Positions 7,931-16,658 of a stretch of DNA of 64,000 nucleotides are shown here, in pieces; within the stretch, counting starts at the first letter, position 1; each line of letters opens with the position of its first letter. The position numbers and the translations under genes were made by a program. The notes under the pieces were generated by a model. That model made no database searches, had not been told where the DNA came from, and saw only the letters and a program-made list of their open reading frames with translations. The stretch comes from Methylomonas fluvii (GTDB lineage: Bacteria > Pseudomonadota > Gammaproteobacteria > Methylococcales > Methylomonadaceae): the NCBI RefSeq assembly GCF_014850975.1, contig NZ_JACXST010000003.1, forward strand, positions 1,116,001-1,180,000, read 5' to 3'.

Positions 7931-8857
7931 TTAATTGACTTCCACGCGGTTACGACCGCTTTGCTTGGCCTTGTACAAAGCCGCGTCTGCCGCTTCCAGC
8001 ATCTCCAGCGCGGTTCTATATTGGCCGACATAGGTAGCCACGCCCAAACTCAGGCTAACACACAGGGTCTCAGTGTCGCCGTAAACGATGTTTTTTTCAA
8101 AAACTTGCCGGCGAATACTTTCAGCGAGTGCACGGGCCTGTTGTAAATCCGTATCGGGTAGTATTGCCACGAACTCCTCACCACCGTAGCGGCAAATCAG
8201 ATCGCTGCTACGCGCCAATTGCTCCGTGAGAACTTTCGCTACTGCAATTAAACACCCATCGCCTTGCGGGTGCCCTAAGGCGTCGTTGTATTTCTTAAAG
8301 TAATCGATATCGCAAATAATCAAAGACAACGGCGCTTTATTGCGGCGGGACAGCGCAAACTGCATGGCAAGATTGCTATCGAAATGGCGGCGATTGCCCA
8401 AGCCGGTTAATTGATCGCGCAATGATAAACGCTCCAATTCCAGATTGGCGGCCTGCAATTCCCGCTGGGTGGTTTGCAGTTTTTGCCGCATCACATAAAT
8501 CCGCTCCATCGCGATCACTGTCAATCGCAAACGGGTAGGATTCAGCGGCTTAGGCAGATAGGCGTCGCCGCCGGCCAAAATACCGTTAACGAACGACTCA
8601 TCATCGTCGTGCATCGTAAAAAAAATGATGGGAAACCAATCGGCCTTTTTTAGCTCGCGGATGGCTTTCGTGGCCTCAAAACCGCTCAGCATGGGCATTT
8701 CCACATCCATCAAAATCAAATCCACGTCTTGGTCGGCGACATATTGCAAGGCTTCGGAACCGTTTTCCGCATAGGACACCGCATGCCCCATTTCTTTTAG
8801 GCATTCCGCAACCAGCTGCCGGATCACTTTACTATCATCGACCACCAATATTTTCAT
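7931..8857 (-). CDS. Response regulator with GGDEF diguanylate cyclase domain
   Basis: A 308-residue two-domain protein. The receiver domain (about 1-118) has the acidic pair D7-D8, phosphoacceptor D51 (LILMDVEMP) and K103 (LPKPLNP). A helical linker leads to a GGDEF domain (about 145-305) with active site GGEEF at 225-229 and the inhibitory RxxD site (RSSD, 216-219) five residues before it. It should make cyclic di-GMP when phosphorylated. The nucleotidyltransferase gene follows after only three bases, so it may be co-transcribed with the H4MPT genes. Confidence 0.93.
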   Translation of the reverse strand: MKILVVDDSKVIRQLVAECLKEMGHAVSYAENGSEALQYVADQDVDLILMDVEMPMLSGFEATKAIRELKKADWFPIIFFTMHDDDESFVNGILAGGDAYLPKPLNPTRLRLTVIAMERIYVMRQKLQTTQRELQAANLELERLSLRDQLTGLGNRRHFDSNLAMQFALSRRNKAPLSLIICDIDYFKKYNDALGHPQGDGCLIAVAKVLTEQLARSSDLICRYGGEEFVAILPDTDLQQARALAESIRRQVFEKNIVYGDTETLCVSLSLGVATYVGQYRTALEMLEAADAALYKAKQSGRNRVEVN

Positions 8858-9015
8858 TGTTCTTCTAGTTGGCTTAAGCAGACTCTAGGATTCTAGCGTA
8901 ATTAGTTGAAGTCACAGAAAACAATTGATAAAACCGATTCAATCCCCTATCCTCGCCCGCTGGCTTTTCAGCCTACCAACAATCCGTTATTCCCCTCCAA
9001 ACCTTAGGAGAAATC

Positions 9016-10572
9016 ATGAAGATCGGTGTTCCAAAAGAAGTTCACGACGGCGAAAAACGCGTCGCTACCACGCCCGAGGCCGCTGAAAAAATCATCAAAC
9101 TAGGTTTTGAAGTACTGGTGGAAAGCGGCGCCGGTGACAATGCCAATATTTCCGATGACGCTTATCGCGCGGCCGGCTTGCAAGTAGTCGCCTCGGCGCA
9201 GGAATTATGGCAACAGAGCGATATTGTCATGAAAGTCCGCGCTCCCGAATTTCATCCGCAGTTGGCACTCGATGAGGCCGATTTGCTGCGCGAAGGCCAA
9301 CAATTGATCAGCTTTATCTGGCCGGCGCAAAACGAAGCACTGATGCAAAAATTGGCCACGAAAAAGGTATCGGTGCTGGCAATGGACAGCGTGCCGCGTA
9401 TGTCCCGCGCCCAGAAAATGGACGCCCTGAGTTCCATGGCCAATATCGCCGGTTATCGAGCCATCGTGGAGGCCGCGCAACATTTTGGCCGCTTCTTCAC
9501 TGGTCAAATCACCGCCGCCGGGAAAATCCCGCCCGCCAAGGTCTTGGTCATTGGCGCCGGTGTAGCCGGTCTGGCTGCGATTGGTGCTGCGAAAGGCATG
9601 GGCGCTATCGTCCGCGCCTTCGATACCCGGCCGGAAGTGAAAGAACAAATCGAGAGTATGGACGCCGAGTTTTTGATGCTGGACTTTCAGGAAGACGGCT
9701 CAGGTACCGGCGGTTACGCCAAAACCATGTCCAAGGAATTTATCGAAGCCGAGATGGCTTTGTTTGCCCAACAAGCCAAGGAAGTGGACATTATCGTCAC
9801 CACCGCCTTGATCCCCGGCAAACCCGCTCCCGAACTGATCACCGCCGAGATGGTGGCGTCGATGAAACCCGGTAGCGTCATTGTGGATTTAGCAGCCGAA
9901 CAAGGTGGTAACTGCGCATTGACCGAGAAAAACCAGGTGGTGGTAAAGCACGATGTGACCATTATCGGTTACACCAATTTGCCCAGTCGATTGGCTAATC
10001 AATCCAGCCAGCTCTACGCCACCAATCTGCGGCATCTGTTGACCGACCTCACCCCTGGCAAAGACGGTAATACCGTCATTAACATGGAAGACGAGGTCAT
10101 TCGCGGCGCCACCGTGATCAAGGAAGGCAACATCACCTGGCCGCCACCACCGCCCAAACTATCCGCAGCACCCAAACAAGCGGCAGCAAGCGAAGCGGCG
10201 GCCGCTGTGGAAACCAAATCTTTGATACCAGAACCGATAAAGCAATGGTTGCCGATAGCCTTGGCGGCGCTGGTGTTCTTCGCCGTTGGTGCGACAGCGC
10301 CCACGTCGTTTTTGTCACACTTCACGGTGTTTGTGTTGGCTTGTTTTGTCGGTTACCAAGTGATTTGGAACGTCTCGCCGTCGCTGCATACACCCTTGAT
10401 GAGCGTGACCAACGCCATCAGTGGCATCATCGTCATCGGTGCTCTGGTGCAGGTGTCCTCGCCTGACTCGATAATCGGCATTTTGTCCGCAGTGGCGATT
10501 CTGATCGCATCCATCAATATTGCCGGCGGCTTCCTGGTGACGCGCCGCATGCTTGAAATGTTTAGAAAATAA
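9016..10572 (+). CDS. pntA: NAD(P) transhydrogenase subunit alpha
   Basis: A 518-residue PntA. The NAD-binding domain begins [21 protein letters not shown] and holds [22 protein letters not shown]; a proline/alanine linker near residue 380 leads to a C-terminal membrane part with about four spans. Together with PntB it uses the proton gradient to reduce NADP+ with NADH. In methylotrophs this supplies NADPH for biosynthesis. The start has AGGAG seven bases upstream. The subunit is full length in one piece, as in enterobacteria, unlike the split PntAA/PntAB form. Confidence 0.96.
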   Translation: MKIGVPKEVHDGEKRVATTPEAAEKIIKLGFEVLVESGAGDNANISDDAYRAAGLQVVASAQELWQQSDIVMKVRAPEFHPQLALDEADLLREGQQLISFIWPAQNEALMQKLATKKVSVLAMDSVPRMSRAQKMDALSSMANIAGYRAIVEAAQHFGRFFTGQITAAGKIPPAKVLVIGAGVAGLAAIGAAKGMGAIVRAFDTRPEVKEQIESMDAEFLMLDFQEDGSGTGGYAKTMSKEFIEAEMALFAQQAKEVDIIVTTALIPGKPAPELITAEMVASMKPGSVIVDLAAEQGGNCALTEKNQVVVKHDVTIIGYTNLPSRLANQSSQLYATNLRHLLTDLTPGKDGNTVINMEDEVIRGATVIKEGNITWPPPPPKLSAAPKQAAASEAAAAVETKSLIPEPIKQWLPIALAALVFFAVGATAPTSFLSHFTVFVLACFVGYQVIWNVSPSLHTPLMSVTNAISGIIVIGALVQVSSPDSIIGILSAVAILIASINIAGGFLVTRRMLEMFRK

Positions 10573-10582
10573 GGAGAGCTAC

Positions 10583-11971
10583 ATGTCAAACGGTCTAGTT
10601 ACGATGGCATACATCGCAGCCTCGATTCTATTCATTCTCAGCCTCAGCGGCCTGAGCAAACAGGACACGGCGCGGCGCGGGAACTACTACGGCATGACCG
10701 GCATGGCGATTGCGATTGTCGCCACGGTATTCGGCGGCAGTGTGACCGCCTACGTCATACTCACGATTGCCTTGCTGATCGGTGGCTTCATCGGCACCAA
10801 AGCCGCCGCCAAAGTGGAAATGACGCAAATGCCGGAGCTGGTGGCACTGATGCACAGCTTGGTTGGGATGGCGGCGGTATTGGTCGGCTACGCCAACGCC
10901 ATGGATCACTCCAACAGTTTGGTCGGCGCCGAAAAAACCATCCACGAAGTGGAAACCTACATCGGTATTTTTATCGGTGCGGTGACATTTTCCGGTTCGG
11001 TCATCGCCTTCGGCAAACTCTGCGGTCGCATCAGCGGCAAGCCAATCTTGCTGCCCGCGCGGCATTGGTTGAATCTGGCCATGTTGGTCGTTACCGTGAT
11101 ATTAGGCGGCAGCTTTTTAAGTGCGGCGGAAAGCGGTGGCGGCATGCTGCCGCTGGCGATTATGACTGTGATTGCATTGGTATTTGGGGTACACATGGTG
11201 ATGGCCATCGGCGGCGCGGATATGCCGGTGGTAGTATCAATGTTAAACAGCTATTCGGGATGGGCAGCGGCCGCGACCGGTTTTATGCTCAGCAACGACT
11301 TGCTGATCGTCACCGGCGCCTTGGTCGGCTCCAGTGGTGCGATTCTGAGTTACATCATGTGCCGCGCCATGAATCGACACTTTCTCAGCGTGATTGCCGG
11401 CGGTTTTGGTAGCGCAGGCGGTGAAGCGGCAGAAGTGGTTGGCGACGTGCAGCCCATTGAAGTGGAAGAAACCGCGCAACTGCTGCTGGACGCCAAAGAC
11501 ATCGTGATTATCCCCGGCTATGGCATGGCCGTTGCGCAAGCACAGCACACGGTCAACGAAATCACCAAATTGCTGACCGGTCGCGGCAAAAAAGTCCGGT
11601 TTGCCATCCATCCGGTCGCCGGAAGGATGCCTGGGCATATGAATGTCTTATTGGCCGAAGCGAAAGTGCCGTATGACATCGTCTTTGAAATGGACGAGAT
11701 CAACGAAGACTTTCCGCATGTGGATGTCTCCATCGTCATCGGCGCCAATGACATCGTCAATCCGTCAGCCCTGGACGACCCTAACAGCCCGATAGCAGGC
11801 ATGCCGGTGCTCGAATGTTGGAAAGGTGCTGCCACTATCGTCTTGAAACGCTCGATGGCATCGGGGTACGCCGGCGTCGGCAACCCGCTGTTCGTGCATG
11901 ACAACACCCGCATGTTGTTCGGCGATGCCAACGACAAATTGCAGGGCTTGTTAAAGGCGTTGCAGGGGTAA
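10583..11971 (+). CDS. pntB: NAD(P) transhydrogenase subunit beta
   Basis: A 462-residue PntB. About nine membrane spans fill the first 270 residues; the C-terminal NADP(H)-binding domain starts near [14 protein letters not shown] and contains [23 protein letters not shown] and the YAGVGNPLF loop. The ATG at 10583 is preceded by AAGGAGAG and lies 10 bases after the pntA stop; an in-frame ATG further upstream inside pntA is not needed. Confidence 0.96.
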   Translation: MSNGLVTMAYIAASILFILSLSGLSKQDTARRGNYYGMTGMAIAIVATVFGGSVTAYVILTIALLIGGFIGTKAAAKVEMTQMPELVALMHSLVGMAAVLVGYANAMDHSNSLVGAEKTIHEVETYIGIFIGAVTFSGSVIAFGKLCGRISGKPILLPARHWLNLAMLVVTVILGGSFLSAAESGGGMLPLAIMTVIALVFGVHMVMAIGGADMPVVVSMLNSYSGWAAAATGFMLSNDLLIVTGALVGSSGAILSYIMCRAMNRHFLSVIAGGFGSAGGEAAEVVGDVQPIEVEETAQLLLDAKDIVIIPGYGMAVAQAQHTVNEITKLLTGRGKKVRFAIHPVAGRMPGHMNVLLAEAKVPYDIVFEMDEINEDFPHVDVSIVIGANDIVNPSALDDPNSPIAGMPVLECWKGAATIVLKRSMASGYAGVGNPLFVHDNTRMLFGDANDKLQGLLKALQG

Positions 11972-11988
11972 CCTAAGTAATCCCATCA

Positions 11989-12019
11989 GTGGCCGCCAAT
12001 TTAGTTAATTGGCGGCCAC
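11989..12019 (+). terminator. Perfect 13-bp hairpin after pntB
   Basis: GTGGCCGCCAATT and AATTGGCGGCCAC pair perfectly around a 5-base loop, 17 bases after the pntB stop and between convergent genes. There is no T run on either side, so it may act as an mRNA 3' stabiliser or a bidirectional barrier rather than a classical intrinsic terminator. Confidence 0.55.
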
Positions 12020-12052
12020 CTCAAACTGGGGAGCCGCAAAGGACGAATAAGA

Positions 12053-12676
12053 TTAGACTTGTTTACGTTTCAGGCCCAGGAAACCCAGCAATGCGGTACC
12101 CATAAACCAGATCGCACTAGGCACCGGTACAGCCGCCGGCGTAATTGAAGTGACCAAATAAACGGTACTATTATCACTTCCCCATGCTCCTGCGCCATTG
12201 GTATTGATACTGTTATAGTACCAGACCCATTGCGCGTTGGAATCAATACCCGAGTGGAAGCCCCAGGGCGATATTCCATTGGCACCCTCTACGACAATCG
12301 GGGATGCCGGATTCGCCAGCGAATCTACATACATACTCCAGCCGGTATCGCCAGTTGAAATAGTATTTGCGCCATTGCCGAATAAATAGTCGCTATTCGA
12401 CAGAGTAAAAGTACCCAATGCTGCACCCGGACCACCTTGATTGGTGACTTTTAAAATCAGATATGAAACGGACGTGGGAGTTAAGCTGTCCACCGAAGAA
12501 TACGTGCTGCCCCAATTGTTGCCGCTTAGGATAGCAGCGCTACTAATTGAGGTTGCGCTGGAGCTGATGTACTCTTCAAAGGCGTTATCGGCAGTAAAAG
12601 TGCTGGTCAGTAATGTAGATGCTTGCGCGCAAGACATTGAGCCAGCCAGAATAAGAGCCGAAGTCAGTTTTTTCAT
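12053..12676 (-). CDS. PEP-CTERM/VPxPA-type sorted exported protein
   Basis: A 207-residue protein with an N-terminal signal peptide (MKKLTSALILAGSMSCAQA) and a C-terminal sorting tail: VPVPSAIWFMGTALLGFLGL followed by KRKQV. That is the proline motif, hydrophobic helix and basic end recognised by exosortases. The middle is Ser/Thr/Gly rich with no known domain. Such proteins are exported and processed, often for extracellular matrix. The exosortase gene is not in this window. A second protein with the same tail lies at 14278-15078. Confidence 0.8.
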   Translation of the reverse strand: MKKLTSALILAGSMSCAQASTLLTSTFTADNAFEEYISSSATSISSAAILSGNNWGSTYSSVDSLTPTSVSYLILKVTNQGGPGAALGTFTLSNSDYLFGNGANTISTGDTGWSMYVDSLANPASPIVVEGANGISPWGFHSGIDSNAQWVWYYNSINTNGAGAWGSDNSTVYLVTSITPAAVPVPSAIWFMGTALLGFLGLKRKQV

Positions 12677-12871
12677 TTTTCAGATACCTATAAGTTATGC
12701 GAGTAACGTAAGGTTATCACCTGGTCGTTATCGATCATATTGCCCAAAAGCATTATGGCGAAGCAGCAAGTTATGCTTCAGGTAATAATGTCTGAAGGAT
12801 AAAAGCGCTAGTGGCCTAAACCCTGAACAAATTGAGCAGCGGCTGGTTTTGCCACAAGTTAAAAAGTTGGA

Positions 12872-13183
12872 GTGAATTTGTTTACCTTACCATCTATCTG
12901 GAACCTGATTATTACCACCCTCGTATTCATCTGGGTGGCCAAGCGTGCCCAAACTCTGCTGGATAAGCAAGGTTTGCCCCGTGGCACGACACGCAGTTTG
13001 CTGGTATTTACCTTGGCCTCGCTGCTATCCTGGGGATCAGGCGAAGCCGTCGACTGGACCGAAGCAAAAATCCAGGGCAAGCCACAAAGCGCCTCTCGGT
13101 CAACGGAAGAAGAGATTGCCCAGCTGTTAGAGGTTTTCAACCAAATGCAAACGGCAACCCAAACTAAATCATCAAGCTATTAA
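12872..13183 (+). CDS. Small membrane-anchored hypothetical protein
   Basis: About 100 residues, with a hydrophobic N-terminus (LPSIWNLIITTLVFIWVAK), a second hydrophobic stretch (TRSLLVFTLASLLSWGSG) and a charged C-terminus. No family is recognised. The GTG at 12872 overlaps its only ribosome site (GGAG, 12869-12872), so the in-frame TTG at 12878, five bases beyond it, may be the real start. It precedes the next secreted protein by 9 bases, suggesting one transcript. Confidence 0.5.
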   Translation: MNLFTLPSIWNLIITTLVFIWVAKRAQTLLDKQGLPRGTTRSLLVFTLASLLSWGSGEAVDWTEAKIQGKPQSASRSTEEEIAQLLEVFNQMQTATQTKSSSY

Positions 13184-13192
13184 CGAGACATT

Positions 13193-13615
13193 ATGAAAAG
13201 ACTGCTATTAGGATCAACGCTGGCCTTTTGTGCCCCCACCCATGCCGACAACTATTTATCGTTTAAAGCACCGGGTAAAGCCGATGCGGAAACTTGGCTG
13301 AATGCTTTTACCGATGCTCAAGATATGACCCGAGACGGCATGGTGTTAAAAAGTAATTTAAAGCGGGAAGAACTCTCGGAATTGTTGAAATCGCTGCGGG
13401 CAAAAGCGGAAACCTTATTCGGTGATGTCGTATCGCCGTTCGGCGATTGCACCAAATCGGTCGAGTCTGTCAACTGGTACTGGCAAACACAACAATCACT
13501 CATTACCGATCCAACTAATGATACTGATAGTAAGGCGGTTAGCTTGGTTACCCTGGCCTGGGAAGGCGGCGAATATTATGCGATATGCTCTCGCATGATC
13601 AGGGCTTTGCCGTAA
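13193..13615 (+). CDS. Secreted hypothetical protein
   Basis: A 140-residue protein with a signal peptide (MKRLLLGSTLAFCAPTHA) and a small, mostly helical mature part containing two cysteines (FGDCTK and YAICSR) that could form a periplasmic disulfide. No family is recognised. The ATG has GAGACATT upstream. It follows the small membrane protein after 9 bases, so the two probably form an operon of unknown role. The following 235 bases up to 13850 show no gene. Confidence 0.55.
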   Translation: MKRLLLGSTLAFCAPTHADNYLSFKAPGKADAETWLNAFTDAQDMTRDGMVLKSNLKREELSELLKSLRAKAETLFGDVVSPFGDCTKSVESVNWYWQTQQSLITDPTNDTDSKAVSLVTLAWEGGEYYAICSRMIRALP

Positions 13616-13850
13616 CGCTGCCCCTATTCTTCTGACTTTAGTTAGGGCTAGTTGAGATGAATGGCGATAACTAGGTAAATTTTAATAAAAAGTCTGAACG
13701 TGACCGCATTGGAATTATTCGGCTCATGAAGTTGGCAGACTGGCGTTAACGACCCTAAGGAGTCAGACACTCATTTCCAGTGAACGGCTGGTTTAGCTCT
13801 TACAATAGCCCCTTGATCCCAGAAGTTCTATCTAAACTCCTATCCGCAAC

Positions 13851-14222
13851 TCATCGATCCACCGGCAACCAGTTTTTCAGCCAGCCTTCGTTCTTTCTGC
13901 AAACTTTGACCGTCAGCTTGATGATGTCGCTGTAGGCAATAAAACTTTTAAAAGCACGTACTTCTATGGCAATACGGATCAACAGCAATAACTCTTCTAG
14001 ATGATCGCGGAATGCCACCAAGCCCGCTTGTTTATTGCTATGACAATTGGCCCGGATGATTAGGGTGACGGCTTTACGGCTGACGTTTCGCAATTCGCTG
14101 CCCGGGGTGTATTTGTGGTAACGGCTAAAACTCATCACGCCTTGCTCAAAATGCATTGCTAATGCCAAAGCATCACGGTAAATATGTAAGTGCTCGTAAC
14201 GTCCAATAACTAGCGATACCAC
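13851..14222 (-). CDS. Avd-like four-helix-bundle protein (bAvd/S23 family)
   Basis: The conserved body runs YEHLHIYRDALALAMHFEQG, then FSRYHKYTPGSELRN, AVTLIIRANCHSN and the C-terminal CRKNEGWLKNW. This is the pattern of the accessory variability determinant (Avd) of diversity-generating retroelements and related four-helix proteins. Avd binds the reverse transcriptase. Here no reverse transcriptase or template repeat is seen. The start is unclear: a terminator of the upstream gene overlaps the N-terminal region, GTG at 14222 is the first plausible codon without a good ribosome site, and a longer ATG start at 14264 would lie within the terminator. Confidence 0.6.
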   Translation of the reverse strand: MVSLVIGRYEHLHIYRDALALAMHFEQGVMSFSRYHKYTPGSELRNVSRKAVTLIIRANCHSNKQAGLVAFRDHLEELLLLIRIAIEVRAFKSFIAYSDIIKLTVKVCRKNEGWLKNWLPVDR

Positions 14223-14254
14223 AAAAAAACGCTTGGGGCTCCCCCCAAAAAAGC
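14222..14254 (-). terminator. Terminator of the DUF1566/PEP-CTERM gene
   Basis: On the minus strand GCTT, TTTT, GGGG, GGAG, CCCC, AAGC, G and then seven T residues form a G/C-rich hairpin with a T tract, 24 bases after the stop of the upstream gene. It sits exactly where the Avd-like gene should begin. Confidence 0.6.
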
Positions 14255-14277
14255 ACCCAATCACCCAAATGACCGAA

Positions 14278-15078
14278 TTATCCAGCGTGTCCGCGTCGTT
14301 TCAAACTCAGCAACCCCAACAATCCACTACCCATAAGCCACACCGCTTCTGGTATCGGAACGGCGGACACTTGTCCGGGACTAACCGCCCATGCGAAGAA
14401 CTGGAGGTTCTCGTCATTTTTAAAGTAGCGGTCCAGGTAGCCATCGTAGGTAAAGAAGATCCATGCAAGGCTAGGATTAGGTGCAACCTCAGTAACAGAC
14501 CAGTACGCAGAGCTTTGGGCGTTGCTGAAGGGGCCTGCGGGGCCTGCGGTGCCCCACCTACCATCACCAAAAATACCAAAGGGGCCTCCGTAACCCGGAT
14601 ACGAAGGGGCCAGTTTGTTTAGTTCGTTATAGTACAGTTGCCCGAATTGGTTATCGGTTTGGTTGTAGCTTAATTGCGGATTAGCGCCCGCCGTTGGCAA
14701 GGCCCATTGATTGGAACCGGCGTAGATGATGGTGTTGAGATAACTGACAAACGCTTGGGCGCCAAACCAGTTGACTCTACCGTTTGCACCGAAGTCGGCC
14801 GTGCTCAGTGCGTGGCTGCCACTATTCGCCGGGATGTCATAAGCATTAGATGTGTCGGTAACAGACCCTATGGCGTTGATGATGGTGCTGACCAGATTTG
14901 GGCTGCTGGCTTCCATGGCGCCCAGCAGATTGGCATCGCCGGTCCAGGTTACGTCGCTGACGCTACTGTACACCAGGCTTTGACCGGCAGAGGTGTAAGG
15001 GGTTAAGACAGCCTCGGCATTAGTGGTGGTCAAACTCAGTACTAGGCCTGCGGCCAGAAAGGGTAGGTTAATATGCAT
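14278..15078 (-). CDS. DUF1566-type exported protein with PEP-CTERM-like tail
   Basis: About 266 residues. A signal peptide (MHINLPFLAAGLVLSLTTTNAEA) is followed by a domain of the DUF1566/Lcl type: a conserved DVTWTGDANL near the start, WALPTAG in the middle, SSAYWSVTEV and FAWAVSPGQV near the end. It closes with a sorting tail VPIPEAVWLMGSGLLGLLSL plus KRRGHAG. The ATG at 15078 was chosen since GGAG lies 8 bases upstream; another ATG at 15084 is too close to that site. The protein is probably exported and released or anchored by an exosortase system. Confidence 0.75.
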   Translation of the reverse strand: MHINLPFLAAGLVLSLTTTNAEAVLTPYTSAGQSLVYSSVSDVTWTGDANLLGAMEASSPNLVSTIINAIGSVTDTSNAYDIPANSGSHALSTADFGANGRVNWFGAQAFVSYLNTIIYAGSNQWALPTAGANPQLSYNQTDNQFGQLYYNELNKLAPSYPGYGGPFGIFGDGRWGTAGPAGPFSNAQSSAYWSVTEVAPNPSLAWIFFTYDGYLDRYFKNDENLQFFAWAVSPGQVSAVPIPEAVWLMGSGLLGLLSLKRRGHAG

Positions 15079-15161
15079 ATCCATTCTCCATACCGATAAG
15101 GTTAATGATTTTGCCAACTTTCTAACCCCTAGGGCTTTGTGTTAGCCTTTTGCCTTGGCGT

Positions 15162-15202
15162 AGCAGTTAACTCCAAACGCTTGGAGTTTGGTGTTAACTG
15201 CT
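15162..15202. repeat. 41-bp imperfect palindrome upstream of the DUF1566 gene
   Basis: AGCAGTTAAC, T, CCAAAC, a 7-base loop, GTTTGG, T, GTTAACTGCT: a 16-bp stem with one T-T mismatch. It lies 84 bases upstream of the minus-strand start and could act as an operator, a transcript hairpin or the end of a mobile fragment. The rest of 15203-15754 shows only a short terminator-like hairpin and the presumed promoter of the gene at 15755. Confidence 0.5.
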
Positions 15203-15364
15203 GAGTTTTCAGCAAACTAGCCTCCGTCAGGTGAGGACCGTATATCAAAATTTGTGAAGCAGGTCAAGTTTCATGTCGTTGCAACAATTTGGATAAACTG
15301 ACACGGGCTAGTAAGCAAGGCTGACAACCCTTGTACTAAGAGGACAGCGCGAAACTCAAGGGGA

Positions 15365-15390
15365 GCGTCAGCTTTGACGCCTGATTTTTG
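15365..15390 (+). terminator. Short terminator-like hairpin with no obvious upstream gene
   Basis: GCGTCA, GCTT, TGACGC then CTGATTTTTGT form a 6-bp stem with a tetraloop and a T-rich tail. No plus-strand gene is visible before it since 13615, so it may end an undetected small RNA or be chance. Confidence 0.35.
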
Positions 15391-15754
15391 TCGGAGGAAT
15401 TGTAATCAGTCAATGACTAAAAGTGGCCGAACTCGAGCATTTGGCATGAATAACTATCAAACGACCATCAGACATTAAAATCACATTTAAGCCGGCTAAA
15501 AAATATAGCCCTGCAGCTCCGGTTGCAGTCGGTTTGAATCAGTGCCGTTTTTCAACTAAACTCAGCCAGCAACCTAAAGGCGAATCATGATAGCCGTTTA
15601 CACATTATGTTTTGCCTGCCGGTTGTCGAAAAAGGCAGTTTAAGCGTACTGCGACCGCCATCCTGCTACTATCCCTTTGCACTACTGGGATTCAAACCAT
15701 TTTCTGATTGCATCGGCGTGAATCCTAGTATCAATTTTTTGACAAGGAGCGATT

Positions 15755-16237
15755 ATGAACAACGATTTAGTCAAGGGCGAACTCTCCGCCGACCAGCAGA
15801 ACGCGGTGATGGGTTTGATCGGCCAAATTCAAAACCTGTTACCGTTTTTAATCGATTTAAGCGCCGACGAGCGCCGGGCCTTGCCTAAGTTGGGCGACAA
15901 GAGCCGGGCGTTTGTGGATCAGGGTTTGGTGTTGGCCGTGCAAAATCCGGGCATCTTGCCGCGAAATTTTGACTTGGACGAATATCAACGCGACGTGACT
16001 TTAGTCCGGCAGTTGGAGCCGCTGGTTTTAGCCTTGGGACAGCTGCAAGGCCGGCTGGAGGATACCTTTTTGGCGGCGGGCAGCGATGCTTACAGCCAGA
16101 CCTTGCTGGTTTATCAAGCCGCGAAACTGGCCGGCAAGAATGGCGCCTTAGAACAACACCTAGACGGTTTGAGCCGGCGCTTCGCCAGAAAATCGACCAG
16201 CTCGACGGCTGCGGCCACAACACCCGCCACTCACTAA
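15755..16237 (+). CDS. Conserved hypothetical helical protein
   Basis: A 160-residue, mostly alpha-helical soluble protein with no signal peptide. The first part (LSADQQNAVMGLIGQIQNLLPFLIDLSADERRALPKL) and the repeated leucine spacing suggest a helical bundle. The tail is Ser/Thr/Ala rich and disordered. The ATG follows AAGGAGCGATT, an excellent ribosome site. It is monocistronic and ends at a strong terminator. No function can be assigned. Confidence 0.65.
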   Translation: MNNDLVKGELSADQQNAVMGLIGQIQNLLPFLIDLSADERRALPKLGDKSRAFVDQGLVLAVQNPGILPRNFDLDEYQRDVTLVRQLEPLVLALGQLQGRLEDTFLAAGSDAYSQTLLVYQAAKLAGKNGALEQHLDGLSRRFARKSTSSTAAATTPATH

Positions 16238-16263
16238 GCCGATACGCTAAATTGACTTATTTT

Positions 16264-16305
16264 CTTGGCCGTTGGCGTTATTTTGTCCAACGGCCAAGCT
16301 TTTTT
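16264..16305 (+). terminator. Strong rho-independent terminator, also the edge of the 42-bp repeat array
   Basis: CTTGGCCGTTGG and CCAACGGCCAAG form a perfect 12-bp stem with an 11-base loop, followed by CTTTTTT. It ends the 15755 gene. The loop and flank (CGTTATTTTGTCC) resemble the ends of the repeat units that follow, so the hairpin seems to be derived from, or built into, the array. Confidence 0.8.
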
Positions 16306-16317
16306 CTCGATCATTGG

Positions 16318-16534
16318 ACAAAATAACGCCAACGTTTTAGCTCGGAACTTGAACGATGCAGCTATGAATGAGAATGATCGAGAAAATAGCTCGGACGTTC
16401 TGGCTCAGAGCTCGGTCGATTGAGAAAATTTCTCGGCCAATTGAGTTCTGAGCTCGATCATTCAAGAAATTTTCTCGGGCGTTGCAGTTTCGAGCTTGAT
16501 TGATGGAGAAAAGAACTCGAGCGCCGCTGATTGG
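16318..16534. repeat. 42-bp tandem repeat array, locus 1
   Basis: Units begin at 16318, 16381, 16423, 16465 and 16507 (the last partial), each 42 bp, plus a 21-bp half unit at 16360-16380. The first half of the consensus is AGAAAATTTCTCGGGCGTTG; the rest is close to CAGCTCAGAGCTC then GATCATTGG. Units differ at about a quarter of positions, so the array is old. It fills the gap between two convergent genes. Because 42 is a multiple of three, the minus strand shows an open frame of 14-residue repeats, which is probably a by-product. The same family recurs at 43652. Confidence 0.85.
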
Positions 16535-16658
16535 AAACGTAATCACGGACTCTACTCCCAGAAACATTCCTCAGCACACAACAGCTGTTCGCCATTTGTT
16601 TGTGGGAATAGACAAAAATTTCTTACGCCCTCATAACGGCAGAATGGTGGATCGCCTG

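Noticed and set aside
13620..13850. Template repeat of a diversity-generating retroelement
   Set aside because: By eye, this stretch does not resemble any part of the DUF1566 gene, and no reverse transcriptase motif occurs nearby.
16318..16534. CRISPR array
   Set aside because: The units abut without spacers, differ from each other, and there are no cas genes; the same holds for the array at 43.65 kb.
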